Made by a program: the position numbers and the translations under genes. Shown one piece after another: positions 35,677 through 45,685 of a stretch of 64,000 nucleotides of DNA; within the stretch, counting starts at the first letter, position 1, and the number at the start of each line of letters is the position of its first letter. Under the pieces are notes generated by a model, which searched no databases, was not told the origin of the DNA, and was given only the letters and a program-made list of their open reading frames with translations. The DNA is from Halomonas sp. 25-S5 (lineage in GTDB: Bacteria > Pseudomonadota > Gammaproteobacteria > Pseudomonadales > Halomonadaceae), in the NCBI RefSeq assembly GCF_029889845.1, contig NZ_JARANV010000008.1, forward strand, positions 62,001 through 126,000, written 5' to 3'.

Positions 35677-36774
35677 ATGCAAGGCATGACATCAGCCAAC
35701 ACCGGCCAGGCCCCGAACGACCTTGATGCCCACGGTAGCGGCCGGCTGGCCCATGCACCGCCCGACCACCCGCCGGTGCCCCGCCCGAAGGTCGGCGTGG
35801 TGCTGGCCAACCTGGGCACCCCGGACGCCACCGATTACTGGTCGATGCGCCGCTACCTGAGTGAGTTCCTCTCCGACAAACGCGTGGTGGATTATCCGGA
35901 CTGGAAGTGGCAGCCGCTGCTGCAACTGATCATCCTCTCCCGCCGCCCCTTAAAGTCCGGTGAGGCCTACCGCGGCATCTGGAACACCGAGAAGGACGAG
36001 AGCCCGCTGCTGACCATCACCCGCGAGCAGACCCGCAAGGTCGCGGCAGGGCTCCATGCGCAGTACGGCGAGAATGTGATGGTCGACTTCTGCATGCGCT
36101 ACGGCAATCCCTCCACCGACAGTGTGCTGAAGCGCATGCAGGCCGCGGGCTGCGAGCGAATCCTGTTCTTCCCGCTCTATCCGCAATACGCCTCGCCGAC
36201 CACCGCCACGGCCAACGACCAGGCCTTCCGCACCCTGATGAGGCTCAAGTGGCAGCCAGCGATTCGCACCGTGCCCGCCTACTTCGAGCACCCCGCCTAT
36301 CTGGATGCCCTGGAGAGTTCGGTGCGTGAGGCCTTTGACGCCGCCGAGACGCCGCCCGAGGTGCTGGTGGCCTCCTACCATGGGGTGCCCAAGCGCTACC
36401 TGCTGGAGGGCGACCCCTACCACTGCCAGTGCCAGAAGACCACGCGCCTGCTGCGCGAGCGGCTGGGCTGGGAGGAGGAGGCGGTCCAGACCGCCTTCCA
36501 GTCCAAGTTTGGCCCCGAGGAGTGGGTGGGGCCGGCGACCGTGGAGCACGTCGCCGCGCTGGCCCGCCAGGGCAACAAGCACATCGCGGTGGTGTCGCCG
36601 GCCTTCTCCTCGGATTGCGTGGAGACCCTCGAGGAGATCGAGGAGGAGATCCGTGAGAGCTTCCTCGCCGCCGGCGGCGAGACCTTCACCTACATCCCCT
36701 GCCTGAATGACCGCGATGACCACATCGCCGCGTTGTGCTCGATCATCGACAACGAGCTGGGTGGCTGGGTCTAG
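35677..36774 (+). CDS. hemH: Ferrochelatase
   Basis: About 365 residues. It inserts Fe2+ into protoporphyrin IX, the last step of heme synthesis. Recognisable segments are 'VGVVLANLGTPDA', 'FFPLYPQYASPTTA', the catalytic-His region 'VASYHGVPKRYL' and 'VSPAFSSDCVETLEEI'. The N-terminus has about 40 proline-rich residues before the fold. The start is uncertain among GTG 35668, ATG 35677 and ATG 35686 because none has a strong ribosome binding site. It is convergent with the mnh operon, 6 nt apart. Confidence 0.94.
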   Translation: MQGMTSANTGQAPNDLDAHGSGRLAHAPPDHPPVPRPKVGVVLANLGTPDATDYWSMRRYLSEFLSDKRVVDYPDWKWQPLLQLIILSRRPLKSGEAYRGIWNTEKDESPLLTITREQTRKVAAGLHAQYGENVMVDFCMRYGNPSTDSVLKRMQAAGCERILFFPLYPQYASPTTATANDQAFRTLMRLKWQPAIRTVPAYFEHPAYLDALESSVREAFDAAETPPEVLVASYHGVPKRYLLEGDPYHCQCQKTTRLLRERLGWEEEAVQTAFQSKFGPEEWVGPATVEHVAALARQGNKHIAVVSPAFSSDCVETLEEIEEEIRESFLAAGGETFTYIPCLNDRDDHIAALCSIIDNELGGWV

Positions 36775-36780
36775 CCGCAA

Positions 36781-37170
36781 TCAGTGGCCACGGTCCGGGT
36801 GCAGCACGGGCTTCTCACCCACCTCATCGTGGCGCAGTTCCAGGGGTTTTCCGCCGGTCTTCGGCACGTGCTTGAGCTTGAGGTGCAGACCCGTCTTGGC
36901 CAGCAGGTGGGCGCTCACCGGTGCAGTGATGAACAGGAACAGCGTGATCAGCAGTTCCTGGATGATCGGCTGCCCCTGGGTCGTCGAGAAGTAGAACATC
37001 GAGCCGATCAGGATGCAGCCGATGCCCAGGGTGGTGGCCTTGGTGGGGCCATGCAGGCGCATGTAGAAGTCCCGCAGGAGCGTCATGCCCAGCGAACCGA
37101 TGAAGGCGAAGATGCCCCCGGCGATCAGGAAGAAGGAAATGACGCCTTCGAGAAGCACATAGAAGTTCAT
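36781..37170 (-). CDS. mnhG: Mrp-type Na+/H+ antiporter subunit G
   Basis: A 129-residue membrane protein with three hydrophobic segments and the family stretch 'LRDFYMRLHGPTKATTLG'. Last gene of the six-gene Mrp operon, 21 nt after mnhF. A charged cytoplasmic tail of about 30 residues follows the last helix. Confidence 0.93.
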   Translation of the reverse strand: MNFYVLLEGVISFFLIAGGIFAFIGSLGMTLLRDFYMRLHGPTKATTLGIGCILIGSMFYFSTTQGQPIIQELLITLFLFITAPVSAHLLAKTGLHLKLKHVPKTGGKPLELRHDEVGEKPVLHPDRGH

Positions 37171-37191
37171 GGTCGCTCCGTCGGTGCTGAC

Positions 37192-37461
37192 CTATTCGAT
37201 GATGTCGCCACGCAGGATGTACTTGCAGATTGCCACCGTGCTGATGAAGCCGAGCATGGCGATCAGCAGGGCCGCCTCGAAATACAGCTTGGTGTTCAGC
37301 CACAGACCCATCAGCACGATCAGCGCGATGGAGTTCACGTACATGGTGTCCAGTGCCAGGACACGATCCGGCAGGCTCGGGCCGACGGTCAGGCGAAAGG
37401 CATTCAAGAGAACGGCCATCAGCACCAGCGCCAGGCTGATCTTCAGGGCGATGTCTAGCAT
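37192..37461 (-). CDS. mnhF: Mrp-type Na+/H+ antiporter subunit F
   Basis: An 89-residue membrane protein with three helices and 'RLTVGPSLPDRVLALDTMYVNSIALIVLMG', the MnhF/PhaF signature. It overlaps mnhE by 7 nt. Confidence 0.94.
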   Translation of the reverse strand: MLDIALKISLALVLMAVLLNAFRLTVGPSLPDRVLALDTMYVNSIALIVLMGLWLNTKLYFEAALLIAMLGFISTVAICKYILRGDIIE

Positions 37462-37952
37462 TCGTAGATCTCCTTCAGCGGCTGCTCGTAGCGTTCACGT
37501 ATCGTCGTGATCAGCGCCTCCTCATCCTCCATGTCCAAGGTATGGATCAACAGCGTCTTGCCATCCAGGCGCACATTGGCGGATACCGTCCCCGGCGTCA
37601 GGCTGATGGTGCTGGCCAGTAGCGTGATGGTGAAGCGCTCCTCGAGCATCAGCGGATATTCCACGAAGGCTGGCTGCATGTGCTGCCGGGGATTGATGAT
37701 CAGCCAGGCCACATGCAGGTTGGCGACGATGATGTCGCCCAGCACGCGCAGTACATAGCGCAGCAGCTTGCCCGGCTTCTTGACATGGGGCTGTGCGTCC
37801 CAGAAGCGATGGGTCAACAGCGGGATGACCAGGGCGAGGACGCTTCCCAGCAGGATATGGCCCGGCGCCATGCTGCGGGCCATCAACAACCATACCGCCA
37901 GCAGCAGGATCGATAGCAGGGGCAGGGGTAGCCAGGGACGGGGCTTGATCAT
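37455..37952 (-). CDS. mnhE: Mrp-type Na+/H+ antiporter subunit E
   Basis: A 165-residue protein with two N-terminal membrane helices and the conserved segment 'TLLASTISLTPGTVSANV' typical of MnhE. It overlaps mnhD by 4 nt and mnhF by 7 nt. Confidence 0.94.
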   Translation of the reverse strand: MIKPRPWLPLPLLSILLLAVWLLMARSMAPGHILLGSVLALVIPLLTHRFWDAQPHVKKPGKLLRYVLRVLGDIIVANLHVAWLIINPRQHMQPAFVEYPLMLEERFTITLLASTISLTPGTVSANVRLDGKTLLIHTLDMEDEEALITTIRERYEQPLKEIYEC

Positions 37953-39460
37953 GGCGACTCTCCGGCATTTGACAGGACCGCACGCACCAGAATATCGGGG
38001 TCGGCCAGCTGTTCAGCGGTGGCGCGGGTATAGTCGCTGACCGGTCCCGCGAGGACGACCAGCAGCGGTGAGGCTCCGAGCAGCCAGCCCACACCCAGCC
38101 AGCGCGATCGCGAGAGTGGCACGCCGACGGCCTCGCCCTCGTGGCTGCGCCAGAACAGCGTCGAGCCTGCCCTTGAGAGGGCGATGAGGGCGGACAGACC
38201 GGTGGCCAGCAGGATCGGCCACAGCCACGGCTGCTGCCAGGGCTCGGCGGCGTTCAGCAGCAGGGCCTTGCCGATGGCCCCGGACAGCGGGGGCATGCCC
38301 GCCACCGCCACTGCACCGACAAAGAATAGCCCGGCCAGCCAGCTCCCGTGATGCATCGGGCGCCCCTTGACCAGCCGCGTCCCGGCCTTGCCCCGCTGAA
38401 GGCCGATCATCTCGGCCAGCAGGAAGAGCCCGCCAGTCACCAGGGTGCTGTGGACCAGGTAGTAGAGCAGGGCGGCGGTGGCCGCCGGTGAGCCCATGCC
38501 GATGCCGGCCAGCAGGGTGCCCACCGAGACCACGACCAGATAGGCCACCAGCAGGCGCAGGTCGCGGGCGGCAAGCACGCCGATGCCGGCCACCACCATG
38601 GTCGCCAGTGACAGCCACCACACCCACTGGCGCTCGAGGGCCTCGAGGACCCCGGCATGCTCGCCGAACACCAAGCTATAGACCCGCAGGATGGCGTAGA
38701 TGCCGACCTTGGTCATGATCGCGAACAGTGCCGCCACCGGCGCCGGGGCGGCAGCATAGGCCCGTGGCAGCCAGAAGTAGAGTGGCAGGATTGCTGCCTT
38801 GAGGCCGAACACCACCAGCAGCATCAGGCCGCCGGCGGTGACCAGTCCCACTCTGTCGGCTGGCAGGTCCGACAGGCGAACCGCCATGTCGGCCATGTTG
38901 AGGGTGCCGGTGGCACCATAGAGCACGCCGACGCTGATCAAGAACAGGGACGAACCTACCAGGTTGAGGACCACATAGTGTACCGCCGACTGGATTCGCG
39001 ACTTGCCGCCGCCATGGATCAACAACGCATAGGAGGCCAGCAGCAGCACCTCGAAGAACACGAAGAGGTTGAAGAGGTCGCCGGTGAGGAAGGCCCCGTT
39101 GATGCCCATCAGCTGCAGCTGGAAGAGGCCGTGGAAGTTGCTGCCGCGCTCGTCGTCGCCGGCACAGGCGAATACCACCGCGCCCAGGGCGAGCACCGCG
39201 GTGAGCAGTACCATCAGGGCCGAGAGGCGGTCGAGCACCAGCACGATGCCGAAAGGCGGTTGCCAGCCACCCAGTGCGTAGTACGTGACCTCGCCACCGG
39301 CGGCTCGCGCCAGCATGACCATCGCGATGACCACCAGCAGGGCAGTGGCCGTGACCCCCACCATGCGGTGCGTGCGCATGGTGCCATGCCGGCTGCGCAG
39401 CAGAAAGAGTCCTACCAGCAGCGGCAGCACGACGGGAAGAACGATCAAGTGCTGCATCAC
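37949..39460 (-). CDS. mnhD: Mrp-type Na+/H+ antiporter subunit D
   Basis: A 503-residue polytopic protein related to the NuoM/NuoN proton-channel subunits of complex I, with about fourteen helices and a conserved lysine in 'VFGLKAAILPLYFWLPRAY'. It overlaps mnhC and mnhE by 4 nt each. Confidence 0.95.
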   Translation of the reverse strand: MMQHLIVLPVVLPLLVGLFLLRSRHGTMRTHRMVGVTATALLVVIAMVMLARAAGGEVTYYALGGWQPPFGIVLVLDRLSALMVLLTAVLALGAVVFACAGDDERGSNFHGLFQLQLMGINGAFLTGDLFNLFVFFEVLLLASYALLIHGGGKSRIQSAVHYVVLNLVGSSLFLISVGVLYGATGTLNMADMAVRLSDLPADRVGLVTAGGLMLLVVFGLKAAILPLYFWLPRAYAAAPAPVAALFAIMTKVGIYAILRVYSLVFGEHAGVLEALERQWVWWLSLATMVVAGIGVLAARDLRLLVAYLVVVSVGTLLAGIGMGSPAATAALLYYLVHSTLVTGGLFLLAEMIGLQRGKAGTRLVKGRPMHHGSWLAGLFFVGAVAVAGMPPLSGAIGKALLLNAAEPWQQPWLWPILLATGLSALIALSRAGSTLFWRSHEGEAVGVPLSRSRWLGVGWLLGASPLLVVLAGPVSDYTRATAEQLADPDILVRAVLSNAGESP

Positions 39461-39795
39461 CGGTGGGGCTCCTCTTGCTTGCGACCGTCGACATGGTCAT
39501 TGCCCATCTCGCTGCGCGCGCGCATCGCCAGGATCACCACGAAGGCGGTCATCGCGAAGCCGATCACGATGGCAGTGAGTACCAGTGCCTGGGGCAATGG
39601 GTCGGCAAAATGCGCCTGGCCATCGATGATGGCGGCCGCCCCGGTGGTCAGTCCGCCCATGGAGAACAGGAAGAGGTTGACCGCATAGGAGAGCAGGGTC
39701 AGCCCGACCACGACCGGGAAGGTCCGCCCGCGCAGGGTCAAGAAGAGCCCGCAGGCGGTCAATACGCCGGTGGTGATGGCATAGAGGCTTTCCAT
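39457..39795 (-). CDS. mnhC: Mrp-type Na+/H+ antiporter subunit C
   Basis: A 112-residue NuoK-like protein with three helices ('GVLTACGLFLTLRGRTFPVVVGLTLL') and a short charged tail. It overlaps mnhA by 1 nt and mnhD by 4 nt. Confidence 0.95.
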   Translation of the reverse strand: MESLYAITTGVLTACGLFLTLRGRTFPVVVGLTLLSYAVNLFLFSMGGLTTGAAAIIDGQAHFADPLPQALVLTAIVIGFAMTAFVVILAMRARSEMGNDHVDGRKQEEPHR

Positions 39796-42626
39796 CAGTG
39801 TTTCTCCTTGCTGGACTGCGAGAGGTTCTCGTCATTGGCCGGTGCGCCCTTGGCCGGGCTGTAGGCCGTGGTGACCTTGCCGAGGTTGGCCAGGATCATC
39901 AGGGTGGCGCCGACCACCGCCAGGTAGACGCCGAGGTCGAAGAGGATGGCGGTGGCCAGCTCGAAGTCGCCGATCAGTGGCAGGTGGAAGTGCCCGAAGG
40001 CCGACGTCAGGAAGGGTTTGCCGAACAGCCAGCTGCCAACCCCCGTCAGGGCGGCGATCCCGACCCCCGCGATGGCGACCGGCTGATATTCGAACTGCAG
40101 CCGTTCCTGGGCCCAGTCCACGCCGCGGGCCATGTAGAGGAGGATCAGCGCCACGGCGGTGATCAGTCCGGCGATGAAGCCGCCACCGGGAAAGTTGTGT
40201 CCGCGCAGGAAGATGAACACCGAGACCAGCAGAGCCAGCGGCAGCAGCGCCATGGAAATGGAGGTCAGGATCATCGGGTAGCGGTCCGGGGACCACAGGC
40301 GGCCCTCGGCGTCGCTGTGGGGCATGAACAGGCGCAGGCGCCGCAGCAGCTTGAAGATGGCCAGCCCGGCCAGCGCCAACACGGTGATCTCGCCCAGAGT
40401 ATCGAAACCCCGGAAGTCGACGAGGATGACGTTGACGACGTTGTGGCCCCCGCCGCCAGGTACGCTGTTGTCGAGGAAGAAGCTCGAGATGCTGGCGTTG
40501 TCACGGGTCAGTACCGCGTAGTTGAGACTGGCGACCACCATGCCCAGGGCACCCGCCACTATCGCGTCGTACAGGCTGCGAGGCGGCGAAGATTCCCGGT
40601 AGGTCTTCTGCGGCAGGAAGAACAGCGCGAGCATGAGCAGGATCATGGTCACCACCTCCACCGACAGTTGAGTCAGCGCCAGGTCCGGAGCGGAGAAGCG
40701 GGCGAAGGTCAGCGACACCATCAAACCCACCACGGACAGCATCAGCAGTGAAATCAGACGGTGGCGGTGGGTCAATACCGTGCCCAGTCCACCGAAGATC
40801 AGCAGGGCCGCGCCCACCAGCAGGACACCATCTACCGGACGCTGTGCCTCGTCGCCGGTCAGGCTCGGCATCATCGACAGGCCCAGGCCGCCGAGCAGCA
40901 GGGAGGCCAGCAGCAGCAGCCCCACATAGCGCTGCAGTGAGCCATTGTCGATCCTCTTCAGCATGACCTCGGCCCATTGCGCCAGACCCTGCATGGCGCA
41001 CTCGAAGATGATCCGCGCGTCCACCGGGCGAAAGCCCTTCAGGAAGCGACGCAGGTCGGGGTGTCGCCAGTAGGTGGCGATGCCGGCAACGATGGCCACC
41101 CCGCTCATGGCCAGTGGCAGGTTGAAGCCATGCCAGATCGCCAGGTGGAACTCGAGCGGCTTGCCCACCACCGCCCGTGTCGCGAGGTCCATCAGTCCAC
41201 CGGCCATCAGCGAGGGAAACAGACCGACCAGCACGCACAGTGTTACCAGCAGTTCCATCGGGGCTCGCATCATGCGCGGCGGTTCGTGGGGCGTTTTCGG
41301 GGGCTTTTCCCGCGCAGGTGCGAAGAAGACCGCATACACCAGGCGCAGCGAGTAAGCCACCGAGAGGATGCCGCCGAGCGTGGCGAATACCGGCAACAAC
41401 CCGCTCAGCCCACCGAGCACCGGGGTGGCCAGTGTCTCGGTGAAGAACATCTCCTTGGAGAGGAAGCCGTTGAGCAGTGGCACCCCGGCCATGGCGGCAC
41501 CCGCCAGGGTGGTCAGCAGGGCAGTGATCGGCATGGCGTGTCTGAGCCCTCCCAGGCGCTTGAGCTCGCGGGTGCCGGCCTCGTGGTCGATGATGCCCGA
41601 GCTCATGAACAATGCCGCCTTGAAGGTGGCGTGGTTGAGGATATGGAAGAGCGCAGCCAGCACCGCCATGGGGCTGCCAATGCCCAGCAGCACCGTGATC
41701 AGCCCCAGGTGGCTGACCGTGGAGAAGGCCAGGATCCCTTTGAGGTCGGTTTTCATCAGCGCGAACCAGGCGCCATAGAGCATCGTCGTCATGCCGATCA
41801 GGGAGACGATCACTGTCCACATCTCGCTGCCGGCGATAGCCGGATGCAGGCGGGCCATCAGGAAGATGCCCGCCTTGACCATGGTCGCCGAATGCAGGTA
41901 GGCCGAGACCGGTGTCGGGGCGGCCATGGCATGGGGCAACCAGAACTGGAAGGGGAACTGGGCAGACTTGGCGAAGGCGCCCAGCAGCACCAGTATCAGC
42001 ATCATGGGATAGCGCGGGTCGGCGAGGATGATCTCGCCGCTGTCGAGCACCGTGTCCATGTCGTGGCTGCCGACCATGTCGCCCAGCAACAGCAGACCCG
42101 CCAGCAGCGCCAGCCCCCCGGCGCCGGTCACCGCTAGCGCCATGCGCGCCCCCTTGCGGGCATCGCTGCGATGTGACCAGAAGCCGATCAGCAGGAAGGA
42201 GGAAATGCTGGTCAGCTCCCAGAACAGCCACAGCAGCAGCAGGTTGTCGGACATGACGATGCCGACCATCGAGGCCATGAACAGGATCAGGTAGGCATAG
42301 AAGCGCCCGAAGGGCTCCTCGGGAGAGAGGTAGTAATGCGCATAAAGGAGGATCAACAGGCCGATGCCAAGGATCAGGACATTGAAGAGCAGCGACAGCC
42401 CATCGAGGCGAAAGGCCAGGTCCAGCCCCAGCATCGGCACCCACTCGGCGGTAAAGCGCAGCGCCTCGCCGGCCTGCAGGGCGGGCACTTGACTCAGGGT
42501 CAGCAGCAGTGCCAAGGCAGGTAGCAGCGCGGTCGACTGCGTGCAGTAGCGTCGGCCTCGTCTCTGGGTGAATACCGGTACCAGCATCCCTAGCAAGGGA
42601 AGCAGGGCTATCCACAGTAGTATCAT
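39795..42626 (-). CDS. mnhA: Fused Mrp Na+/H+ antiporter subunit A/B
   Basis: A 943-residue protein. The first two thirds are NuoL-like with the helix motif '[33 protein letters not shown]'. The last 300 residues correspond to the MnhB domain ('[36 protein letters not shown]'), which is a separate gene in Gram-positive Mrp operons. The fusion and the order AB-C-D-E-F-G define the group 2 (Pha-type) Mrp antiporter. The complex exports Na+ or K+ in exchange for protons and suits a halophile. All six genes overlap or nearly touch. Confidence 0.95.
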   Translation of the reverse strand: MILLWIALLPLLGMLVPVFTQRRGRRYCTQSTALLPALALLLTLSQVPALQAGEALRFTAEWVPMLGLDLAFRLDGLSLLFNVLILGIGLLILLYAHYYLSPEEPFGRFYAYLILFMASMVGIVMSDNLLLLWLFWELTSISSFLLIGFWSHRSDARKGARMALAVTGAGGLALLAGLLLLGDMVGSHDMDTVLDSGEIILADPRYPMMLILVLLGAFAKSAQFPFQFWLPHAMAAPTPVSAYLHSATMVKAGIFLMARLHPAIAGSEMWTVIVSLIGMTTMLYGAWFALMKTDLKGILAFSTVSHLGLITVLLGIGSPMAVLAALFHILNHATFKAALFMSSGIIDHEAGTRELKRLGGLRHAMPITALLTTLAGAAMAGVPLLNGFLSKEMFFTETLATPVLGGLSGLLPVFATLGGILSVAYSLRLVYAVFFAPAREKPPKTPHEPPRMMRAPMELLVTLCVLVGLFPSLMAGGLMDLATRAVVGKPLEFHLAIWHGFNLPLAMSGVAIVAGIATYWRHPDLRRFLKGFRPVDARIIFECAMQGLAQWAEVMLKRIDNGSLQRYVGLLLLASLLLGGLGLSMMPSLTGDEAQRPVDGVLLVGAALLIFGGLGTVLTHRHRLISLLMLSVVGLMVSLTFARFSAPDLALTQLSVEVVTMILLMLALFFLPQKTYRESSPPRSLYDAIVAGALGMVVASLNYAVLTRDNASISSFFLDNSVPGGGGHNVVNVILVDFRGFDTLGEITVLALAGLAIFKLLRRLRLFMPHSDAEGRLWSPDRYPMILTSISMALLPLALLVSVFIFLRGHNFPGGGFIAGLITAVALILLYMARGVDWAQERLQFEYQPVAIAGVGIAALTGVGSWLFGKPFLTSAFGHFHLPLIGDFELATAILFDLGVYLAVVGATLMILANLGKVTTAYSPAKGAPANDENLSQSSKEKH

Positions 42627-43013
42627 CGGGCAGTCGTCCTGCGGGATCTCGGGGAATGGGGCTCCTTCGCGTGCGCCTCACGCGCGGACGCCATCGCGTT
42701 TTCTCCACACTCTAACGCAAAGGGGCAACCCTCGCGCACCTTGCGCATTCAATGTGTTGTCATCGGTGATGGGCGACCAGGCGCCTTTAAATGTACAGTA
42801 GTTATACATGATAATAGATCTTGTACATCTTATTCGTGCCTTGGCCGAGCCGTTTCCGCAACGGCTCTCAAGGGCGCCGGTGCGCAAGTCGACAGTAGAT
42901 CGGTGTCGTATCGGCACTGTTTCGATCCGCTCGCCAACGCCTGAACGGGCTGGCCTGGCGGGCGGTTCTGGGTGATGATCGGGCGGTTCATGGAACGTCC
43001 TGCAGGAGCGACG
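42627..43013. promoter_or_regulatory. Divergent control region between mnh operon and lytic transglycosylase
   Basis: No gene seen in these 387 bases. An AT-rich island at 42786-42835 stands out from the GC-rich surroundings and contains ATGTACA (42791-42797) and TGTACAT (42822-42828) as an inverted repeat 24 nt apart, with TTATACATGATAA in between. On the minus strand it offers candidate -10 hexamers TATAAC and TATTAT for the mnh operon. It may be the operator of a salt- or pH-responsive regulator; the regulator is unknown. Confidence 0.45.
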
Positions 43014-44282
43014 ATGAGACGGATGCTGACCACCCCTCTGCTGCTGGCCCTGCTGGCGGGCTGCCAGGCGGCGCCCACCAGCGAGGCCAACGTGGCCGTG
43101 GCCGACGAGCGCGGCGAGACGAGCGGCGCCGTGGCGAAGCGCGAGGCCGGCAAGCCGGCGGCCCCGGCGGGCTTCGTGAGCTGGCTGACCGACTTCCGGC
43201 GCGAGGCGCGGGCCGAGGGCATCGGCGAGGCGACCCTGGCACGGGCCCTGGACGGCCTGCGCTATCGCCCGCGGGTGATCGAGCTCGACCGCTCCCAGCC
43301 CGAGTTCGTGCGGCCGATCTGGCAGTACCTGGACAGCGCCGTCTCGGCGACCCGGGTGACCACCGGGCGGGAGCGCCTGGACGCGCATCGCGCCACGGCC
43401 CGGGAGATGGAGCGGCGCTACGGGGTGCCGGCCGAGGTGATCGTCGCCATCTGGGGCATCGAGAGCAACTACGGCGGCAATTTCGGCGACTTCTCGACCC
43501 TGGAGGCCCTGGCCACCCTGGCCTACGACGGCCGCCGCCGCGACTTCGCCCGCGGCGAGCTGCTCGCGGCGCTGCGCATCCTGGAGGCCGGGGACATCTC
43601 GCCCGAGCGCATGCTCGGCTCCTGGGCCGGGGCCATGGGGCACACCCAGTTCATTCCCTCGAGCTTCGAGGCCTATGCCGTGGATGGCAACGGCGACGGG
43701 CGGCGTGACATCTGGGGCAGCATCCCGGACGTGATGGCCTCTACCGCCCACTACCTCGACCGGGCCGGCTGGCAGGCGGGGCAACCCTGGGGCGTGGAGG
43801 TCCGTCTCCCCGACGACTTCGACTACGCCGAGACCGAGCTTGCCACCCGTCGCCCCAGCCGCGACTGGGCCGAACGCGGTGTGCGCACGCTGGACGGGGC
43901 GCCGCTGCCCGAGTTCGAGGCGGCCTCGGTGGTCGTGCCCGGCGGCGCCAAGGGCCCGGCCTTCCTGGTGGGCCCCAACTTCCGTGCCATCCTGCGCTAC
44001 AACAACGCCACCAGCTACGCCCTGGCGGTGGGCACCCTGGCCGATGAGATTGCCGGTCGCGAGGGTATAGTGCAGGGCTGGCCCCGGGAAGAGCAGCCGC
44101 TGAGCCGAAGCCAGGTGCGCGAGATGCAGCGCCTGCTCAACCAGCGTGGCTTCGAGGTGAGCACGCCGGACGGGATCATGGGCCCCAACACCCGCCGGGG
44201 CCTGCGTGAGTTTCAGGCCGCCATCGGCACCACCCCGGATGGTTTCGCCACCCTCAACCTGCTCGAGCGCCTGAAGCGCTGA
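43014..44282 (+). CDS. Lytic murein transglycosylase, MltB-type lipoprotein (GH103)
   Basis: A 422-residue lipoprotein. The signal ends in the lipobox L-L-A-G-C (about residue 17), giving a membrane-anchored enzyme. The SLT_2 domain has the catalytic glutamate in 'IWGIESNYGG' and 'GSWAGAMGHTQFIPSSF'. A C-terminal peptidoglycan-binding domain ('EMQRLLNQRGF') completes it. It cleaves peptidoglycan to 1,6-anhydro-muropeptides. The start was chosen for AGGAG 6 nt upstream. The gene 21 nt downstream may be cotranscribed. Confidence 0.93.
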   Translation: MRRMLTTPLLLALLAGCQAAPTSEANVAVADERGETSGAVAKREAGKPAAPAGFVSWLTDFRREARAEGIGEATLARALDGLRYRPRVIELDRSQPEFVRPIWQYLDSAVSATRVTTGRERLDAHRATAREMERRYGVPAEVIVAIWGIESNYGGNFGDFSTLEALATLAYDGRRRDFARGELLAALRILEAGDISPERMLGSWAGAMGHTQFIPSSFEAYAVDGNGDGRRDIWGSIPDVMASTAHYLDRAGWQAGQPWGVEVRLPDDFDYAETELATRRPSRDWAERGVRTLDGAPLPEFEAASVVVPGGAKGPAFLVGPNFRAILRYNNATSYALAVGTLADEIAGREGIVQGWPREEQPLSRSQVREMQRLLNQRGFEVSTPDGIMGPNTRRGLREFQAAIGTTPDGFATLNLLERLKR

Positions 44283-44303
44283 ACCCTCGACCCGGAGGAG
44301 ACC

Positions 44304-44852
44304 ATGACCCTGACACGTTACCGCCTGGCCCTGCTGGCCGCCCTGCTGTTGAGCGCCTCGTCTCCCGCCATCGCCGATGAGGACAAGGTCTTCGGCTGGG
44401 TGGAGAAGGCGACCCTGGAGCCCTGGGGGGTCGAGGTGAAGGCCAAGCTCGACAGCGGTGCCTTGACCTCGTCACTGGACGCCCGCGACATCGAGCGCTT
44501 CGACAAGGAGGGCGAGGCGTGGGTCCGCTTTCGCCTCAGGCTCGAGAACGAGGCCAGCGGCGAGACCTTCACCGAACGCATGGAACTGCCGATCTATCGC
44601 AGCATTCGCCTGCGCGGCGCTGGTGGCACCGACCGACGTCCTGTGGTGCTGATGAAGGTGTGCCTGGACGACACCGTCTATGAGGAGCAGTTCAGCCTGC
44701 GCGATCGCGAGGAAATGAACTATCCGCTGCTGCTCGGGCGCCGCTCCATCGGCCACCTGGGGCTGCTCGACGTGCGCGCGACCTTCCTCAACGAACCCGA
44801 CTGCGACGACGATGCGCCCTTCGTCGCCCACGACCCCGACGAGGACGACTAG
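44304..44852 (+). CDS. Periplasmic retropepsin-like protein (PF05618, 'ATP-dependent zinc protease' family)
   Basis: A 182-residue protein with a cleavable signal (A-rich, ending near A24) and the sequence 'VKAKLDSGALTSSLDA', in which D-S-G matches the aspartic-protease catalytic triplet of the PF05618 family (usual form K-x-D-T-G-A). An acidic tail rich in Asp closes it. Family members without a signal peptide include RimB; the exported version here sits next to a lytic transglycosylase. Substrate unknown. The family's historical annotation as a zinc protease has little support. Confidence 0.82.
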   Translation: MTLTRYRLALLAALLLSASSPAIADEDKVFGWVEKATLEPWGVEVKAKLDSGALTSSLDARDIERFDKEGEAWVRFRLRLENEASGETFTERMELPIYRSIRLRGAGGTDRRPVVLMKVCLDDTVYEEQFSLRDREEMNYPLLLGRRSIGHLGLLDVRATFLNEPDCDDDAPFVAHDPDEDD

Positions 44853-44858
44853 CGCGGG

Positions 44859-45572
44859 TCAGAAGAGCCGGGCGAGCAGGGCGGTCACCGCGGTCTCCAC
44901 CCGCAGGATGCGCGGGCCCAGGTGGATGCCCTCGCAGCCCGCCGCGAGCAGCTGGTCCACTTCCCAGGGGATGAAGCCCCCTTCCGGCCCCACCAGCAGC
45001 AGCACGGGCTCGTCGAGGCCGCGGGGGCAGTCGCCCGGCATGCCGGGGTGGGCCACCAGGCCCCGGCGGTCCGCCAGCAGGCCCGCCAGCCGCTCCTCGA
45101 CGAAGGGGCGAAAGCCCTTGGCCAGGGCCACCTCCGGCAGCCGGGTGTCGCGGGCCTGCTCAAGGCCGAGCACCAGATGGCGGTGGATCTTCTCCTTGCC
45201 GAGTTCCGGCGACTGCCAGTAGCTCTTCTCCACGCGGCGCGTGTTTAGCAGGGTGATCCGCTTCACGCCCAGCGTGGTGACGTGCTCCAGGGTGCGGGCC
45301 AGCATCCGCGGGCGGGGCAGGGCGAGCACCAGATGTACCGGCAGCGCCGGCGGCGGTGCCTGGTCCAGGGCGGCGACGTCGAAAAGTGCCTCGTCGTCGT
45401 CCAGGGCCAGCAGTTCCCCACGCCCCAGGCGTCCCCCCTCGATGCCTAGCGTCAGGACGTCGCCGGGGCTCGCCCCGTGCACCTCGCGCAGGTGGGCCAG
45501 GCGCCGCGGGTCGCGGACCCGGGCCAGGCGGTCGTTCTCGATGTCGTCGGGAGAGAGCAGGATCAGGTTCAT
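44859..45572 (-). CDS. rsmE: 16S rRNA (uracil(1498)-N3)-methyltransferase RsmE
   Basis: A 237-residue SPOUT methyltransferase with 'RITLLNTRRVEKSYW', 'LLVGPEGGFIPWEVDQL' and 'LGPRILRVETA', the knot motifs of RsmE. The start MNLILLSPDD has AAGG upstream. It is convergent with the retropepsin gene, 6 nt apart. Confidence 0.94.
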   Translation of the reverse strand: MNLILLSPDDIENDRLARVRDPRRLAHLREVHGASPGDVLTLGIEGGRLGRGELLALDDDEALFDVAALDQAPPPALPVHLVLALPRPRMLARTLEHVTTLGVKRITLLNTRRVEKSYWQSPELGKEKIHRHLVLGLEQARDTRLPEVALAKGFRPFVEERLAGLLADRRGLVAHPGMPGDCPRGLDEPVLLLVGPEGGFIPWEVDQLLAAGCEGIHLGPRILRVETAVTALLARLF

Positions 45573-45611
45573 GGGGCCTTGCCGCGTTGGAGACTGAATG
45601 GTGGCTATGCC

Positions 45612-45639
45612 TTGCATGGTGGGTGTCGCGGTGCACAAT
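45612..45639 (+). promoter_or_regulatory. Predicted promoter of phaR
   Basis: TTGCAT (45612-45617), a 16-bp spacer and CACAAT (45634-45639), followed by about 40 nt of leader before the phaR GTG. Confidence 0.5.
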
Positions 45640-45685
45640 AGCCGTACAGGGGCAGCCGCCCCTTCGTATAACAAGGAGCAGCGCC

